Assembly: GCF_001632805.1 (NCBI RefSeq) | Contig: NZ_CP007220.1 | Location: 3,100,001-3,164,000 of the forward strand | Direction of reading: 5' to 3' | Length of the DNA stretch: 64,000 nucleotides | Source: Mycobacteroides chelonae CCUG 47445 | GTDB taxonomy: Bacteria; Actinomycetota; Actinomycetes; Mycobacteriales; Mycobacteriaceae | In this document: positions 41,624 to 51,430 of the stretch, one piece after another | Layout: every line of letters starts with the position of its first letter | Position numbering within the stretch: position 1 is the first letter of the stretch | Program-made: the position numbers and the translations under genes | The notes under the pieces: generated by a model | What the model was told of the DNA's origin: nothing | The model's database searches: none | What the model saw: the letters and a program-made list of their open reading frames with translations, nothing else

Positions 41624-42810
41624 GACATAGCCGACGCCAAGGGCCCAAACAGCTCGTGATTGATCTGCTCCTGCGGAATCCCCAGAGACACCAGATCGTC
41701 ATTGATGGCCGACATGAACGGCCGCGGGCCGCAGACGAACACCGTGGACAGTCGGTTCAGTGGCAGTCGATGCAGGCTCATACGGCCGACACCGTGCTCG
41801 GGGTGCTCCACATGTGCCCGTTCGTACCACGTGTGCAGTTGGCCGGCGGGCAGTCGGCCCACCAGATCCGCCAACTCGTGCCGGTAGGCGTGGGCGGCCG
41901 CCGACTGATCGGCGTGCAGGACCACAACCTCTCGCGGCGATTGGGTGGCCACGAGCTCTTGCAGCATCCCCATGATCGGCGTGCAGCCGATACCGGCGGA
42001 AACCAGGACCAGCGGATCCGCCGAATCGTCGAGAGTGAACTCGCCCATGGGCACCGAGACCCGCAGCTGTTGCCCCTCGAAGATGTTGTCGTAGATGAAG
42101 TTCGACACCTCACCCGCAGGGGTGCCGCCAGCGCTGATTCGTTTGACGGCAATACGCCAGCCACCCTCATGAGCGCCCCGGGACAAACTGTATTGACGAA
42201 TCTGCCTGGCCCCGTCCGGCAAGGTAACTTGCACCGATATGTACTGCCCTGGAAGGAAGCTCGGCAGTTCTCCGAACACCGCGCGTAACTCGAACCCGGC
42301 CACATCCGCCGATTCAAGCTGGCGGCGTACCACCACAACCTGCCGCCACACATCGCCCGGCGCAACCCCCGCAGCGCCGTACAGGGCCTTCTCGCGCGCA
42401 ATCAACTCATTGGCCATGAGCCAGTAGAACTCGCTCCAGGCCGCCGCGACCTCTTCGGTCACCGCGTCCCCCAACACTTCGGCGATCGCGGCGAACAGGT
42501 GCTCGTAGACGATCGGATACTGCTCGGCGACAATTCCCAGCGAGGCATGCTTGTGCGCGATCCTGTCCAGCACCGAATCGTATTGGGCACCATTGCCTTC
42601 CAACACCATCCCGGCGAATGACGCGATCGACGCAGCCAGCGCCTTCGGCTGCTCCCCCGCCGCCTGGTTGCCACGGTTGAACAGATCACGAAGCAGTTCG
42701 GGGTGCGCCGCGAACATCTTGGAGTAGAACAACGGTGTGATCTCGTCAATGGCCCCGGCAACCGCGGGGAGAGTTTGACGGATGACTGCCAGCGACTCTG
42801 CTGATAGCAC
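41620..42810 (-). CDS. hmp: Flavohaemoprotein (nitric oxide dioxygenase)
   Basis: The protein is 396 residues from GTG 42810, preceded by AGGAAG; the longer frame to 43173 runs through nsrR and is false. The globin domain (1-140) has Tyr29 and Gln54 in the distal pocket and the proximal His88 in AHKHASLGI. The reductase part has the FAD motif RQYSLSR, the NAD loop SAGIGCTPIMGML and the terminal CGPRPFM. It converts NO to nitrate with O2 and NAD(P)H. It lies four bases after nsrR. Confidence 0.95.
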   Translation of the reverse strand: MLSAESLAVIRQTLPAVAGAIDEITPLFYSKMFAAHPELLRDLFNRGNQAAGEQPKALAASIASFAGMVLEGNGAQYDSVLDRIAHKHASLGIVAEQYPIVYEHLFAAIAEVLGDAVTEEVAAAWSEFYWLMANELIAREKALYGAAGVAPGDVWRQVVVVRRQLESADVAGFELRAVFGELPSFLPGQYISVQVTLPDGARQIRQYSLSRGAHEGGWRIAVKRISAGGTPAGEVSNFIYDNIFEGQQLRVSVPMGEFTLDDSADPLVLVSAGIGCTPIMGMLQELVATQSPREVVVLHADQSAAAHAYRHELADLVGRLPAGQLHTWYERAHVEHPEHGVGRMSLHRLPLNRLSTVFVCGPRPFMSAINDDLVSLGIPQEQINHELFGPLASAMS

Positions 42811-42814
42811 GTGA

Positions 42815-43228
42815 CTACTTCCTTTCCATTGTTGGACGGGCGATTTCGGCCACAGTCCACTGATCGAGCTCGGCGAAGAATGCCTCTTGCGCCGAGCGAA
42901 GCGCGTCGCGCAGGCGACAGTTGTGCCGAAGGGGGCAGGGCACCCCTCCCTCGCAGTCGATGACCTCGCCGTCGCGCTCCAACTTCCGGGCCAATGATCC
43001 GACCCGACGGTCGAGCCCGCCCTGCGTGATGCACACTCCCCCGTGGCGTCCGCGCGTGGACTCGATCGCACCCATTTCCGAAAGTCGGGCAACAACTTTC
43101 GTGGCGTGCGTATAGGACACACAGAGTTGGGCGGCAAGATCATCGGTGTGCAGCTGAACGCCCGGCCCTGCATTGGCCAGCCGCATGACGATGCGCAGAC
43201 CCAGGTCGGTGAATCGCGTTAGTTGCAC
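42815..43228 (-). CDS. nsrR: Rrf2-family NO-sensing repressor NsrR
   Basis: The 137-residue protein has an Rrf2 winged helix (TRFTDLGLRIVMRLA, LCVSYTHATKVVARLSEMG) and the iron-sulphur ligands Cys92, Cys98 and Cys104 in CEGGVPCPLRHNC, the C-x5-C-x5-C spacing of actinobacterial NsrR. GTG 43228 is the start; it has no Shine-Dalgarno, and TATACA lies six bases upstream, which fits a leaderless mRNA. A long palindrome overlaps this promoter and start. It probably represses itself and hmp. Confidence 0.93.
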   Translation of the reverse strand: MQLTRFTDLGLRIVMRLANAGPGVQLHTDDLAAQLCVSYTHATKVVARLSEMGAIESTRGRHGGVCITQGGLDRRVGSLARKLERDGEVIDCEGGVPCPLRHNCRLRDALRSAQEAFFAELDQWTVAEIARPTMERK

Positions 43229-43259
43229 ATAACTTGTATATGAGATGCAAGTTATGTGC
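43225..43259. promoter_or_regulatory. NsrR-type operator overlapping the nsrR start
   Basis: GCACATAACTTG at 43225-43236 and CAAGTTATGTGC at 43248-43259 are perfect 12-base inverted complements around an 11-base AT-rich centre. The nsrR GTG (43228-43226) and its -10-like TATACA (43240-43235) lie within it. The position predicts tight autorepression relieved by NO. Confidence 0.75.
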
Positions 43260-43307
43260 CGATAGGGACTTTGGTCAGTACCTACGGGCTACTGAGTACT
43301 ACTGCCG

Positions 43308-44303
43308 CTAGTTTTCGGCGTCTGCATCACTTCTGATGTCGATGCGCCATCCGGTCAGACGCGCGGCAAGCCTTGCGTTCTGCCCTTCTTTGCCGATGGC
43401 CAGAGAAAGCTGGAAGTCGGGGACGATCACGCGCGCAGCCTTACCCGCCTCATCGATGACCGATACCGACACCACCTTGGCGGGCGAGAGCGCATTCGCG
43501 ACAAACCGCGCGGGATCCGGGTCGTAATCGATGATGTCGATCTTCTCGCCGGCAAGCTCGCTCATCACATTGCGCACGCGCTGGCCCATGGGGCCGATGC
43601 AGGCCCCCTTGGCGTTGAGTCCGGACACCTTCGAAGCCACCGCGATCTTGGACCGGTGCCCCGCCTCGCGGGCCACCGCGACAATCTCCACGGAACCGTC
43701 GCTGATCTCCGGGACCTCGAGCGAGAACAGCTTACGTACCAGATTCGGGTGCGTCCTGGACAAGGTGATCAACGGCTCACGCGCACCGCGAGACACTCCG
43801 ACGACGTAGCAGCGCAACCGATCTCCGTGGCGATACTCCTCGCCCGGTACTTGTTCGGCCGCCGGGATCACACCTTCGGAGCCCTTCGTCTCACTGCCCA
43901 TGCGAACCACGACAAGACCACGCGCGTTGGCCCGGGCGTCGCGCTGGATCACACCGCCGACAATCTCGCCCTCACGCGTGGAGAACTCGCCGAACTTGTG
44001 CTCGTTCTCCGCATCGCGCACACCCTGCTGGAACACCTGCCGCGCGGTGGTGGCCGCGATGCGGCCGAATCCTTCTGGCGTGGCATCCCACTCGGTGATG
44101 AGATTGCCGTCCTCGTCGGTCTCGCGAGCCAGCACGCGGACGACACCCGTCTTGCGATCGAGTTCGATACGCGCATTGGGTTCGTGGCCGTCGGTATGCC
44201 GGTAGGCCGTCAGGAGCGCCGACTTGATGATGTCAATCGCCTCGTCAACCGTGATGCCCTTATCGGCAGCCATCAGGTTTACCGCCGCGGGATCGATATT
44301 CAT
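43308..44303 (-). CDS. nusA: Transcription termination/antitermination factor NusA
   Basis: The 331-residue protein has an N-terminal RNA polymerase-binding domain, an S1 domain ([18 protein letters not shown]), and KH domains ([25 protein letters not shown], split: [35 protein letters not shown]). It lacks C-terminal acidic repeats, normal for actinobacteria. It overlaps rimP by four bases. The nsrR cassette follows 79 bases downstream. Confidence 0.96.
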   Translation of the reverse strand: MNIDPAAVNLMAADKGITVDEAIDIIKSALLTAYRHTDGHEPNARIELDRKTGVVRVLARETDEDGNLITEWDATPEGFGRIAATTARQVFQQGVRDAENEHKFGEFSTREGEIVGGVIQRDARANARGLVVVRMGSETKGSEGVIPAAEQVPGEEYRHGDRLRCYVVGVSRGAREPLITLSRTHPNLVRKLFSLEVPEISDGSVEIVAVAREAGHRSKIAVASKVSGLNAKGACIGPMGQRVRNVMSELAGEKIDIIDYDPDPARFVANALSPAKVVSVSVIDEAGKAARVIVPDFQLSLAIGKEGQNARLAARLTGWRIDIRSDADAEN

Positions 44304-44827
44304 GCGCCACCTCCAGTTTCGGCTGCCCCAGCCAGATTGAGTTCTTGCGGGTTGGGTGTCGTGAACTCCACCTGCACCACCGCGCTCTCGATATCGGAGA
44401 ACGCAAGATCACGCACGGTCCAGCCGGTGCCCTTGACGGGCTTACGCAGCACCACCTGTATCCCGTCATCGTTCGCGATGCCGATGCGGCCGAGTAGGTC
44501 TTCACCATCGGTGAGGCGAATCTGCGCCAGCCGACCATGTGCGCGTCGAAAATGCGTGGGAGTGGTCAACGGCCGGTCGACGCCGGGCGTGGTGATCTCC
44601 AGGTCGTATGCCTCCCAGCCGGTGTCCGCCTCGTCCAAGAGTCCCGATGCGGTCCGGCTCAGTGCGGCGACCGCGTCCAAGTCCACGGGAGAATCCGAGT
44701 CGACCACCACGGTGATGCGGGCGGGAACCGTGGCTTCGTTGACGACGACGCTCTCGATCTCGACGCCTGGCCGGGAGAACTCGGGACCCAGCAGCTCGAT
44801 CACCTGGTCATCGGATGGCAGCCCCAT
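44300..44827 (-). CDS. rimP: Ribosome maturation factor RimP
   Basis: The 175-residue protein has the RimP pattern: [29 protein letters not shown] (split: [20 protein letters not shown]), [20 protein letters not shown] and an SH3-like C-terminal domain. It assists 30S assembly. It heads the minus-strand translation operon and is divergent from the Tat lipoprotein gene. Confidence 0.95.
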   Translation of the reverse strand: MGLPSDDQVIELLGPEFSRPGVEIESVVVNEATVPARITVVVDSDSPVDLDAVAALSRTASGLLDEADTGWEAYDLEITTPGVDRPLTTPTHFRRAHGRLAQIRLTDGEDLLGRIGIANDDGIQVVLRKPVKGTGWTVRDLAFSDIESAVVQVEFTTPNPQELNLAGAAETGGGA

Positions 44828-44967
44828 GGCGATTGTGGCTCCTCATCTTGAGTTGTCGGGCGGTTCAGCTTGCACACACTAGTCGGACTCTCGTCCTGAC
44901 CAGCACTCCACCTTACGCCCGGCGAGGGCTGTCATGCGCCAACCGCGCGCACTGGCAGGATGGGCGA

Positions 44968-45435
44968 ATGCCCAGAAGCCTGTCGCGCCGCGACCTGTTG
45001 ATCGGCGGGGCCGCACTCGGCGTCGCCGTCGTGGCCGCCGCGTGCCAGCAGGCACCCGACACCAAACCCGAGGTGGACGACCTGCTCACGCAGATCGACC
45101 TTGCGCAGCGCGATGCGGCATCGGCGTCCGCGGCGGCCACCGCCAATCCAGATGCGGCAGCCGCATTGATGGCTGTGGCGACAATCCGCCGCGCGCACGG
45201 CGTCGCGCTGACCAAGGAGCTCGCGCGCGTCCCGGGGGCGACCACGAACGCACCGACTTCCAGCACTACCACCGCACCGGTATCACCTCCGCAGGTCGAT
45301 CAGGTCAAGTCCCAACTCAAGGACTCATCGCGATCGGCGATGGACCTGGCCACCAAATACAGCGGATACCGCGCAGGCCTGCTGGCCTCGATCAGCGCGG
45401 CATGCGCCTCGGCAGCCGAGGTCGATCTGCCATGA
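44968..45435 (+). CDS. Tat-exported lipoprotein of unknown function
   Basis: The protein is 155 residues from ATG 44968. The N-terminus has a twin-arginine motif (SRRDLLIGG) and ends in a lipobox-like VVAAAC (Cys about 26), so it should be Tat-exported and lipid-anchored. The mature part is Ala/Thr-rich and helical. It overlaps the ferritin-like gene by four bases. Position next to rimP matches M. tuberculosis Rv2843. Confidence 0.85.
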   Translation: MPRSLSRRDLLIGGAALGVAVVAAACQQAPDTKPEVDDLLTQIDLAQRDAASASAAATANPDAAAALMAVATIRRAHGVALTKELARVPGATTNAPTSSTTTAPVSPPQVDQVKSQLKDSSRSAMDLATKYSGYRAGLLASISAACASAAEVDLP

Positions 45436-45902
45436 CCACAACCGAGCCCACCCCGCAGCCGGCCTCGTCGTCCGACGACACCGCGTTGGCTGATGCCCTG
45501 GCCAACGAGCACGCGGCCATCTACGCGTACGGACTGGTGTCCGCGCACTCGGTGCCCGACAACAACTGGCTGGTCACCGAGTGCCTGATCGAGCACCGAC
45601 AGTGCCGCGAGGAGTGCATCGCCAAATTGCGTGCCCGCTCCGTGCCCGCACCGGTGGCCGCCGCCGGTTACAAGATCCCGTTCCCGGTGACGAACCCCGC
45701 CGATGCCACGAAGCTGGCGCTGCAGCTCGAGGCGGACACCGCGGCGCGCTGGCGGGCAGTCGCCGAGCAGGCCGACAACGGTGACGATCGCGGATTCGCG
45801 GTGCGAATGCTCACCGAAAGCGCGATTCGCACGGCGCGGTGGCGGGTGGCCTCCGACATCACGCCTGCCAGTGTCGCGTTCCCCGGAGGGAACGAAAACT
45901 AA
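45432..45902 (+). CDS. Ferritin-like DUF4439 protein
   Basis: The 156-residue protein is all-helical, with LADALANEHAAIYAYGLVSAHS and CLIEHRQCREECIAKL near residues 21-68, the E-x-x-A-x-Y and ExR patterns of DUF4439 ferritin-like proteins. No signal peptide is present. ATGA overlap with the Tat lipoprotein suggests joint function. Homologue position is Rv2844. Its stop overlaps that of the convergent SRPBCC gene. Confidence 0.87.
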   Translation: MTTTEPTPQPASSSDDTALADALANEHAAIYAYGLVSAHSVPDNNWLVTECLIEHRQCREECIAKLRARSVPAPVAAAGYKIPFPVTNPADATKLALQLEADTAARWRAVAEQADNGDDRGFAVRMLTESAIRTARWRVASDITPASVAFPGGNEN

Positions 45903-46381
45903 GCGAAGTGCTTCTGGGTGTCGCTGATCAGTCCCGACAACCCACGACGGATCACCGGCTTGAGGTGGCGGGTGAACCCGAGCGAGGGCTCGATGAAGAA
46001 GCTCCAGGTGAACAACGATCCCGTCGCGGTGCCCACCACCTCATAAAGCTCGCCGAAGCGCTTGGTGCCCGGAAAAGTCGCCGTCTCGACGGTGAACGCG
46101 TTGCGATACCGCTCGGGGCTCTCCTCCCACACGATGAACCGCTCGTGCACTGCCGCACCGGGGAGCGCGAGCCTGGCGGTGCGGGTGGAACCCACGCCAT
46201 GCGGCGCCGGCGAAGTCCAGCTGATCTTGTTGATCGCCTTGCACCAATGCAGCGGGCTTTCGCCATTGAGTTCGGCCCACACCGTTGCCGCATCCTTGGG
46301 CAGGGGCGTGGAGAACGTGTACACGAAATCGCTTGTGTTGAAATCACTTTCGACCAGCGGGGCGAGCTTGAAGGACGGCAT
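45899..46381 (-). CDS. SRPBCC-family (START-like) protein
   Basis: The 160-residue protein is read from ATG 46381. It has the polyketide-cyclase/START-like pattern: YTFSTPLPKDAATVWAELNG, GVGSTRTARLALPG, RYRNAFTVETATFPG and a terminal helix. It may bind a lipid or small hydrophobic ligand. It follows proS on the same strand after 17 bases. Confidence 0.87.
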   Translation of the reverse strand: MPSFKLAPLVESDFNTSDFVYTFSTPLPKDAATVWAELNGESPLHWCKAINKISWTSPAPHGVGSTRTARLALPGAAVHERFIVWEESPERYRNAFTVETATFPGTKRFGELYEVVGTATGSLFTWSFFIEPSLGFTRHLKPVIRRGLSGLISDTQKHFA

Positions 46382-46398
46382 GACTATTACAATATCGC

Positions 46399-48141
46399 CT
46401 ACCGAATCGCCGCCGTGACGGACGTCACTGCATCGGCCGCCGCAATGGACTGCGCCTCTCCGGTGAATCGGTTGCGCAGCTCGATGGTGCCGTCGGCCCA
46501 ACCGCGGCCGATCACCACAATCCAGGGCACGCCGAGCAGCTCGGCGTCCTTGAACTTCACACCCGGTGAAGCCGTCCGATCGTCGAGCAGCACCTGATGA
46601 CCCAGCCGATCCAGATCGGCGGCCAGCGCTTCGGCGCCGGCCCGCGCGGCCTCGTCCTTGTTCGCGATGACCACGTGCACATCGAACGGCGATACCGCGG
46701 CAGGCCATCGCAGTCCAAGCTCGTCGTGCTGCTGCTCGGCGACCACGGCCACCAGCCGCGAGACGCCGATACCGTAAGAACCCTGAGTGAGCCGCACGGG
46801 CTTGCCGTTCTCCCCGAGTACGTCCACGGTGAACGCGTCGGTGTACTTGCGGCCCAACTGGAAGATGTGGCCGATCTCGATTCCGCGTGCCGACACCAGC
46901 TGACCTGCGCCATCGGGTGAGGGATCGCCATCACGAACCTCGGCGGCCTCGATGGTGCCGTCAGGGGTGAAGTCACGGCCCGCGACGAGGTTAACCACAT
47001 GCTTTCCGGGCTCGTCGGCGCCGGTGATCCAGCTGGTGCCCTCCACGACCCGCGGATCGACGAGGTAGCGAACACCGTTGGCGATCAATCCCTTCGGTCC
47101 GATGTAGCCGCGCACCAGGAAGGGGTGCTTGGCGAAGTCCGCATCACCGAGCAGCTCGTATTCGGCAGGCTCCAGCGCGGCACCGAGCCGCTTGTCATCG
47201 ACCTCGCGGTCCCCGGGCACTCCGACGGCCAGCAGCTCCCACTCGCCACCGGGCTGACGCACCTTCAGCAGGATGTTCTTGAGGGTGTCGGCCGCCGTGA
47301 CGGTCCCGCCGAGATCAGCCGAATTCGCCCAATCCACCAGCGTCGCGATGGTCGGGGTATCGCCCGTCTCGTACACGACGGCCTCAGGAAGGCCCTCCAC
47401 AGACCGCGCGGACGGAGCCGGGGTGATCACGGCCTCGACGTTGGCGGCATAACCGGATTCCACGCACCGCACGAAAGTGTCTTCCCCGGTGGGGCTTTCA
47501 GCCAGGAACTCCTCGGACGCGCTACCACCCATGGCTCCCGAAGTGGCCGCGACAATCACGTAGTCCAGGCCCAGCCTGCCGAAGATCCGCTGGTACGCCT
47601 CGCGGTGTGCGTGGTAGGCCGTCTTGAGGCCGTCATCGGAGGTATCAAAGGAGTACGAGTCCTTCATCACGAATTCGCGACCGCGCAGGATGCCCGCGCG
47701 GGGACGCGCCTCGTCCCGGTACTTGGTCTGAACCTGGTAGAGGATGACCGGAAAATCCTTGTAGGAGCTGTACTCCCCCTTCACGGTGAGTGCGAACAAC
47801 TCCTCGTGAGTGGGGCCGAGCATCATGTCGTTGTCGCGGCGGTCCTTGAGCCGGAACAGCGAGTCGCCGTACTCGGTCCACCGGTTGGTGGTCTCGTAGG
47901 GTGCGCGCGGAAGCAGAGCGGGCAGCAGGATCTCCTGACCGCCAATGGCGTTCATCTCTTCGCGGACGATGTTCTCGATCTTGCGAAGCACCCGAAGACC
48001 GAGCGGCAGCCAGCTGTAGACACCCGGGGCAATAGGGCGCACATAGCCCGCGCGGATGAGCAGCTTGTGGCTGGGAACCTCGGCGTCCGCCGGGTCGTCG
48101 CGCAGGGTGCGTACGAATAGCTCGGAGAGCCGGGTGATCAT
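46399..48141 (-). CDS. proS: Prolyl-tRNA synthetase
   Basis: The 580-residue class II synthetase has motif 1 around [21 protein letters not shown] (split: [17 protein letters not shown]), motif 2 in [22 protein letters not shown] (split: [17 protein letters not shown]), an inserted editing domain (about 225-400), and motif 3 [10 protein letters not shown]. It charges proline onto tRNA. ATG 48141 is preceded by GAGAGG and by a nine-codon leader peptide whose stop overlaps the ATG. Confidence 0.96.
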   Translation of the reverse strand: MITRLSELFVRTLRDDPADAEVPSHKLLIRAGYVRPIAPGVYSWLPLGLRVLRKIENIVREEMNAIGGQEILLPALLPRAPYETTNRWTEYGDSLFRLKDRRDNDMMLGPTHEELFALTVKGEYSSYKDFPVILYQVQTKYRDEARPRAGILRGREFVMKDSYSFDTSDDGLKTAYHAHREAYQRIFGRLGLDYVIVAATSGAMGGSASEEFLAESPTGEDTFVRCVESGYAANVEAVITPAPSARSVEGLPEAVVYETGDTPTIATLVDWANSADLGGTVTAADTLKNILLKVRQPGGEWELLAVGVPGDREVDDKRLGAALEPAEYELLGDADFAKHPFLVRGYIGPKGLIANGVRYLVDPRVVEGTSWITGADEPGKHVVNLVAGRDFTPDGTIEAAEVRDGDPSPDGAGQLVSARGIEIGHIFQLGRKYTDAFTVDVLGENGKPVRLTQGSYGIGVSRLVAVVAEQQHDELGLRWPAAVSPFDVHVVIANKDEAARAGAEALAADLDRLGHQVLLDDRTASPGVKFKDAELLGVPWIVVIGRGWADGTIELRNRFTGEAQSIAAADAVTSVTAAIR

Positions 48142-48167
48142 TGATGAGCCTCTCGGGCGAAGACCAT
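48138..48167 (-). CDS. Nine-codon leader peptide before proS (putative)
   Basis: Reading from ATG 48167 gives MVFAREAHQ and a TGA (48140-48138) that overlaps the proS ATG (ATGA). The reading frame spans the first copy of the 21-base repeat. A second GAGAGG ribosome binding site in the other copy lies upstream. Translation is possible but unproven; no proline codons are present, so classical attenuation is unlikely. Confidence 0.4.
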   Translation of the reverse strand: MVFAREAHQ

Positions 48168-48197
48168 GTTTTTCGTTGAGCCTCTCGGGCGAAGACC
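48145..48197. repeat. Direct repeat of 21 bases in the proS leader
   Basis: TGAGCCTCTCGGGCGAAGACC occurs at 48145-48165 and again at 48177-48197, exact over 21 bases with a 32-base period. On the minus strand each copy carries GAGAGG, the proS ribosome binding site, so the site is duplicated. It lies in the gap between proS and the divergent exported protein gene. Confidence 0.85.
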
Positions 48198-48258
48198 GTC
48201 AGTTACGGTTGCACAGCATATCGGCGCGCTGTCGCTGCCTCCGGCTAGCATCGAGCGC

Positions 48259-48618
48259 ATGCGTGCGTGGGCGATCGTTCCGGCGGTGGCGATGTTCGGT
48301 TTGGGAGTCGCGGCACCGGCCGATGCCGCCCCGGCCACGGTCAAGTACTCGTTGTCGGCGATCGGAATCGGCAATGCCGACTTCACCGTCTCCTACCAAG
48401 ACGGCAATCAGCTCCGCGAAGAGTCGGGACATACGTTCGCCGGGTACTACTGGGAACGCACGGTCAAGCTCAACGGAGCACCGCCAGTTCTTCGGGTGAC
48501 CGCGGCCGGACCTCCGAGCATCTTCCGCATGTCGTGTCACATCACCGTCAATGACGGCATCCCCATCACCAACGGGCTGCTGTTCCGCGCCGGGGACTAC
48601 ACCCCGCAGGACTGCTAG
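48259..48618 (+). CDS. Small exported protein
   Basis: The protein is 119 residues from ATG 48259. A signal peptide (residues 1-23, AAPADAAPA as cleavage region) is followed by a beta-rich mature domain with two cysteines (FRMSCHITV and a terminal PQDC) likely forming a disulfide. No family is recognised. Its stop shares CTAG with the efpA stop. Confidence 0.78.
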   Translation: MRAWAIVPAVAMFGLGVAAPADAAPATVKYSLSAIGIGNADFTVSYQDGNQLREESGHTFAGYYWERTVKLNGAPPVLRVTAAGPPSIFRMSCHITVNDGIPITNGLLFRAGDYTPQDC

Positions 48619-50132
48619 ACCGGCTGTTCTTCGTCCAGACCCTGATCGTGCGCGGTCTGTGCCTTCTGTGCGTGCGCGACGTCGGCTGCGGTGTAGCTGA
48701 TGAACAGCGCCGCCACCCCGACCAGCACAGCGGTCCCGGCGATCCACAGCAGGCCGTAGGTGTAACCGTGATCGAGGGCGTGCAACTGCGCCTGGTTCAT
48801 GTTCTGCACCGGCCCCTTGGCGCCGCCCAGGTAGAGCGTGCGCGAGGTGATGATCGCCTGGATGATCACCAGAACGATTGGGCCGCCAAGGTTTTGCAGC
48901 ATGAGGGAGATCGCCGATAGCGGCCCGATGCGGTCGGCATCCACCCCGGTGATGGCCGAAAGGATCACCGGCACCACGATGGTGCCGATGCCGAGCCCGC
49001 CAACGAAGATGGCCATGGAGAAGTTCGGGAAGTAGGCGATGGTCCGGTCGATCGTCGAGCCGTAGAGCATCGCGGCGAACACCACGACTCCACCGCACAG
49101 GATCAGCACCCGGGGTGCCATTCGCGTGACAAGTTGGGACGACAAAGCCAAGCCGATTCCCATGCCGACAACGAATGGAATGGCGGAGATTCCGGTGCGC
49201 AGCGGGCTGTATTTCATCAGATCCTGCATGTACAGGCCGATGGTGATGGTCAGCGTGAACAGCACGCCGCCGGCCAGGAAGATCGCCGCGAAGGTGGCAA
49301 CCCTGTTGCGGTCCTTGAACAGGCTGAGCGGCAGCACCGGGTTTTCCGCGGTGCGTTCCACGAGCAGGAAGGCGATCAGGAGCACGGCGGCGACGGCCAG
49401 CGACACGATCGTGTAGGGCGAGTCCCATCCGCGGTCGGGCCCCTGGGTGAAGCCGAACACCGCAGCGGTACAGCCGACGGTCGCCAACACCGATCCCGTG
49501 ACGTCCAGCTTCATCGGTTCACGTTCGGTCTCGGTCAGTGATCGCACGGCTAGGTAGATCATCAGTGCCCCGGCGGGCACATTGATAAGGAACGCCAGTC
49601 GCCAGGACACCTCGGCCAACGCACCGCCGACAATCAGTCCGGCGATGGAGCCCACCCCCGTCATGGCACCGAACACCGCGACCGCCGCGGTGCGCAGCGG
49701 CCCCTTGGGGAAGGTGGTCGCGACCAACGCCAGCGCTGTCGGCGAGGCTACCGCCGCGCCCACTCCCTGGATGAGACGGAAAACGGCCAGACCGATGTCC
49801 TCTTGCGCGAGGCCCACCCCGATGGAGGCAAGGGTGAACAATGCGATGCCGCCGATGAAGACGCGCTTACGGCCGAAGGTGTCGCCAAGGCGTCCACCGA
49901 GCAACATCAGTCCACCAAAGGACAACATGTACGCGGTGATGACCCAGCTTCGGGTGGCATCGTTGAGGTGCAGCTCAGCCTGAATCTTGGGCAGCGTGAC
50001 CACCGCTATGGTGCCGTCCATGGTGGCCAGAAACTGCATACCGGCGATCGCGATGACGGCATACAAGTAGTGCCGGGACGGCAGGAGTTCTCGCGCCTTT
50101 TGAGTGAGCTGCTCGACGCTGAGGGCAGGCAT
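48615..50132 (-). CDS. efpA: MFS drug efflux pump EfpA
   Basis: The 505-residue protein has 14 predicted spans. It has the MFS motifs [35 protein letters not shown] (split: [14 protein letters not shown]) and [16 protein letters not shown] (antiporter motif C-like). The family matches QacA-type exporters and M. tuberculosis EfpA (Rv2846c), linked to drug and lipid export. ATG 50132 is preferred because GTAAGG lies eight bases before; GTG 50141 is an alternative. A soluble acidic tail ends LDEEQPV. Confidence 0.94.
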   Translation of the reverse strand: MPALSVEQLTQKARELLPSRHYLYAVIAIAGMQFLATMDGTIAVVTLPKIQAELHLNDATRSWVITAYMLSFGGLMLLGGRLGDTFGRKRVFIGGIALFTLASIGVGLAQEDIGLAVFRLIQGVGAAVASPTALALVATTFPKGPLRTAAVAVFGAMTGVGSIAGLIVGGALAEVSWRLAFLINVPAGALMIYLAVRSLTETEREPMKLDVTGSVLATVGCTAAVFGFTQGPDRGWDSPYTIVSLAVAAVLLIAFLLVERTAENPVLPLSLFKDRNRVATFAAIFLAGGVLFTLTITIGLYMQDLMKYSPLRTGISAIPFVVGMGIGLALSSQLVTRMAPRVLILCGGVVVFAAMLYGSTIDRTIAYFPNFSMAIFVGGLGIGTIVVPVILSAITGVDADRIGPLSAISLMLQNLGGPIVLVIIQAIITSRTLYLGGAKGPVQNMNQAQLHALDHGYTYGLLWIAGTAVLVGVAALFISYTAADVAHAQKAQTAHDQGLDEEQPV

Positions 50133-50169
50133 GCAGGACACCTTACCGTCCTCTTAACGTGCCCTTAGG

Positions 50170-51369
50170 TCACGAAGAGGCGCCATACGCAGCAACGGGG
50201 CCGATCACGATGATCGCGGGCGGCCTGATGCCCTGCGAGCGAATTCGTTCGGGCGCAGTAGCAAGGTCCGCGCGCAGCACGCGTTGCTCGTCAGTGGTGC
50301 CGTGTTGCACCACCAGCACGGGGGTATCCGCAGGTCGGCCACCCTCGATGAGGACCTTCGCAAACTGCTCGATGCGCTCGACGGCCATCAGCAACACGAT
50401 GGTCCCCTTCAGGGCAGCAAGCGCGTCCCAATTCACTAACGATTCCGGATGTCCGGGTGCGACGTGTCCGCTGACGACCACGAACTCGTGGTTGACCGCG
50501 CGATGCGTGACCGGCACACCGGCCGCCGCGGGAACGGAGATCGCGCTGGTCACACCGGGTACCACGGTCACCGGCACACCCGCTTCGGCGCAGGCCAGGA
50601 CTTCCTCGTAGCCGCGGGCGAAAACGAATGGGTCACCGCCCTTGAGACGGACGACAAACTTGCCTTCCTGCGCCCGTTCGATGAGTACCCGGTTGATCTC
50701 CTGCTGGGCCATCGCGCGGCCATAGGGGATCTTGGCGGCATCAATGACCTCGACATGGGGCCCCAGATCGGCAAGAAGCTCGGCGGGCGCGAGTCGGTCG
50801 GCGACGACCACATCGGCCTGCGCGAGGAGCCTGCGTCCGCGAACGGTAATGAGATCAGGATCACCCGGTCCCCCGCCGACAAGCGCGACGCCTTCGGGCT
50901 TCACGTCCGCGGTCTCGGTGATGAGCCCACGCTGCAGCGCCTCGTGGATGGCCGATCGCAGCGCCGCCGATCGCTTGTGTTGTCCACCGGTCAAGACACC
51001 GACGGCGATGCCGTCGTGATTGAAGGAGGCGGGGGTGACCGCGGTACCCTCCCGGGCGGAATCGGCCCGGACGCAGAAGATATGACGTCGTTCGGCTTCC
51101 GACACCACCGCGGCGTTGACGGCTGGGTCATCGGTGCAGGCGATGGCGTACCAAGCATCCTCGAGATCGCCGTCCTGGTACGGCCGCAGACTGAGGGTGA
51201 TCGAGGCCATGCCTTCAACGGCCGGCGTGGCGCTGGGCGCGATCACGTGGACATCGGCACCGCTGGCGATCAGCAGCCCGAGACGCCGCTGCGCGACGGA
51301 TCCGGCGCCGACGACCACGACCTTGCGTCCGGTGAGGCGGAGGCCGACGAGGTAGGCGTCATGAGTCAC
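50170..51369 (-). CDS. cysG: Sirohaem synthase (precorrin-2 dehydrogenase + uroporphyrinogen methyltransferase)
   Basis: The 399-residue protein is a fusion. The N-terminal part (1-150) is a Met8/SirC-like Rossmann unit with [17 protein letters not shown]. The C-terminal SUMT (about 160-399) has [27 protein letters not shown] and GIPYGRA-like [12 protein letters not shown]. It makes sirohaem for sulphite and nitrite reduction, and precorrin-2 for cobalamin. The position matches Rv2847c. Confidence 0.95.
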   Translation of the reverse strand: MTHDAYLVGLRLTGRKVVVVGAGSVAQRRLGLLIASGADVHVIAPSATPAVEGMASITLSLRPYQDGDLEDAWYAIACTDDPAVNAAVVSEAERRHIFCVRADSAREGTAVTPASFNHDGIAVGVLTGGQHKRSAALRSAIHEALQRGLITETADVKPEGVALVGGGPGDPDLITVRGRRLLAQADVVVADRLAPAELLADLGPHVEVIDAAKIPYGRAMAQQEINRVLIERAQEGKFVVRLKGGDPFVFARGYEEVLACAEAGVPVTVVPGVTSAISVPAAAGVPVTHRAVNHEFVVVSGHVAPGHPESLVNWDALAALKGTIVLLMAVERIEQFAKVLIEGGRPADTPVLVVQHGTTDEQRVLRADLATAPERIRSQGIRPPAIIVIGPVAAYGASS

Positions 51370-51430
51370 CGCGCGAGTTTACGTGGACGTGAATCACGCG
51401 GCTGGGTTAGCCGTGCTCTAATCGGTCCCA

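Noticed and set aside
42811..43173. N-terminal extension of hmp by 121 residues
   Set aside because: It would read through nsrR in another frame. The GTG at 42810 with an AGGAAG site gives the normal flavohaemoglobin start.
48199..49428. 409-codon minus-strand frame overlapping efpA and the exported protein
   Set aside because: It is out of frame with efpA, Arg/Gly/His-rich, and covers a clear signal peptide gene on the other strand.
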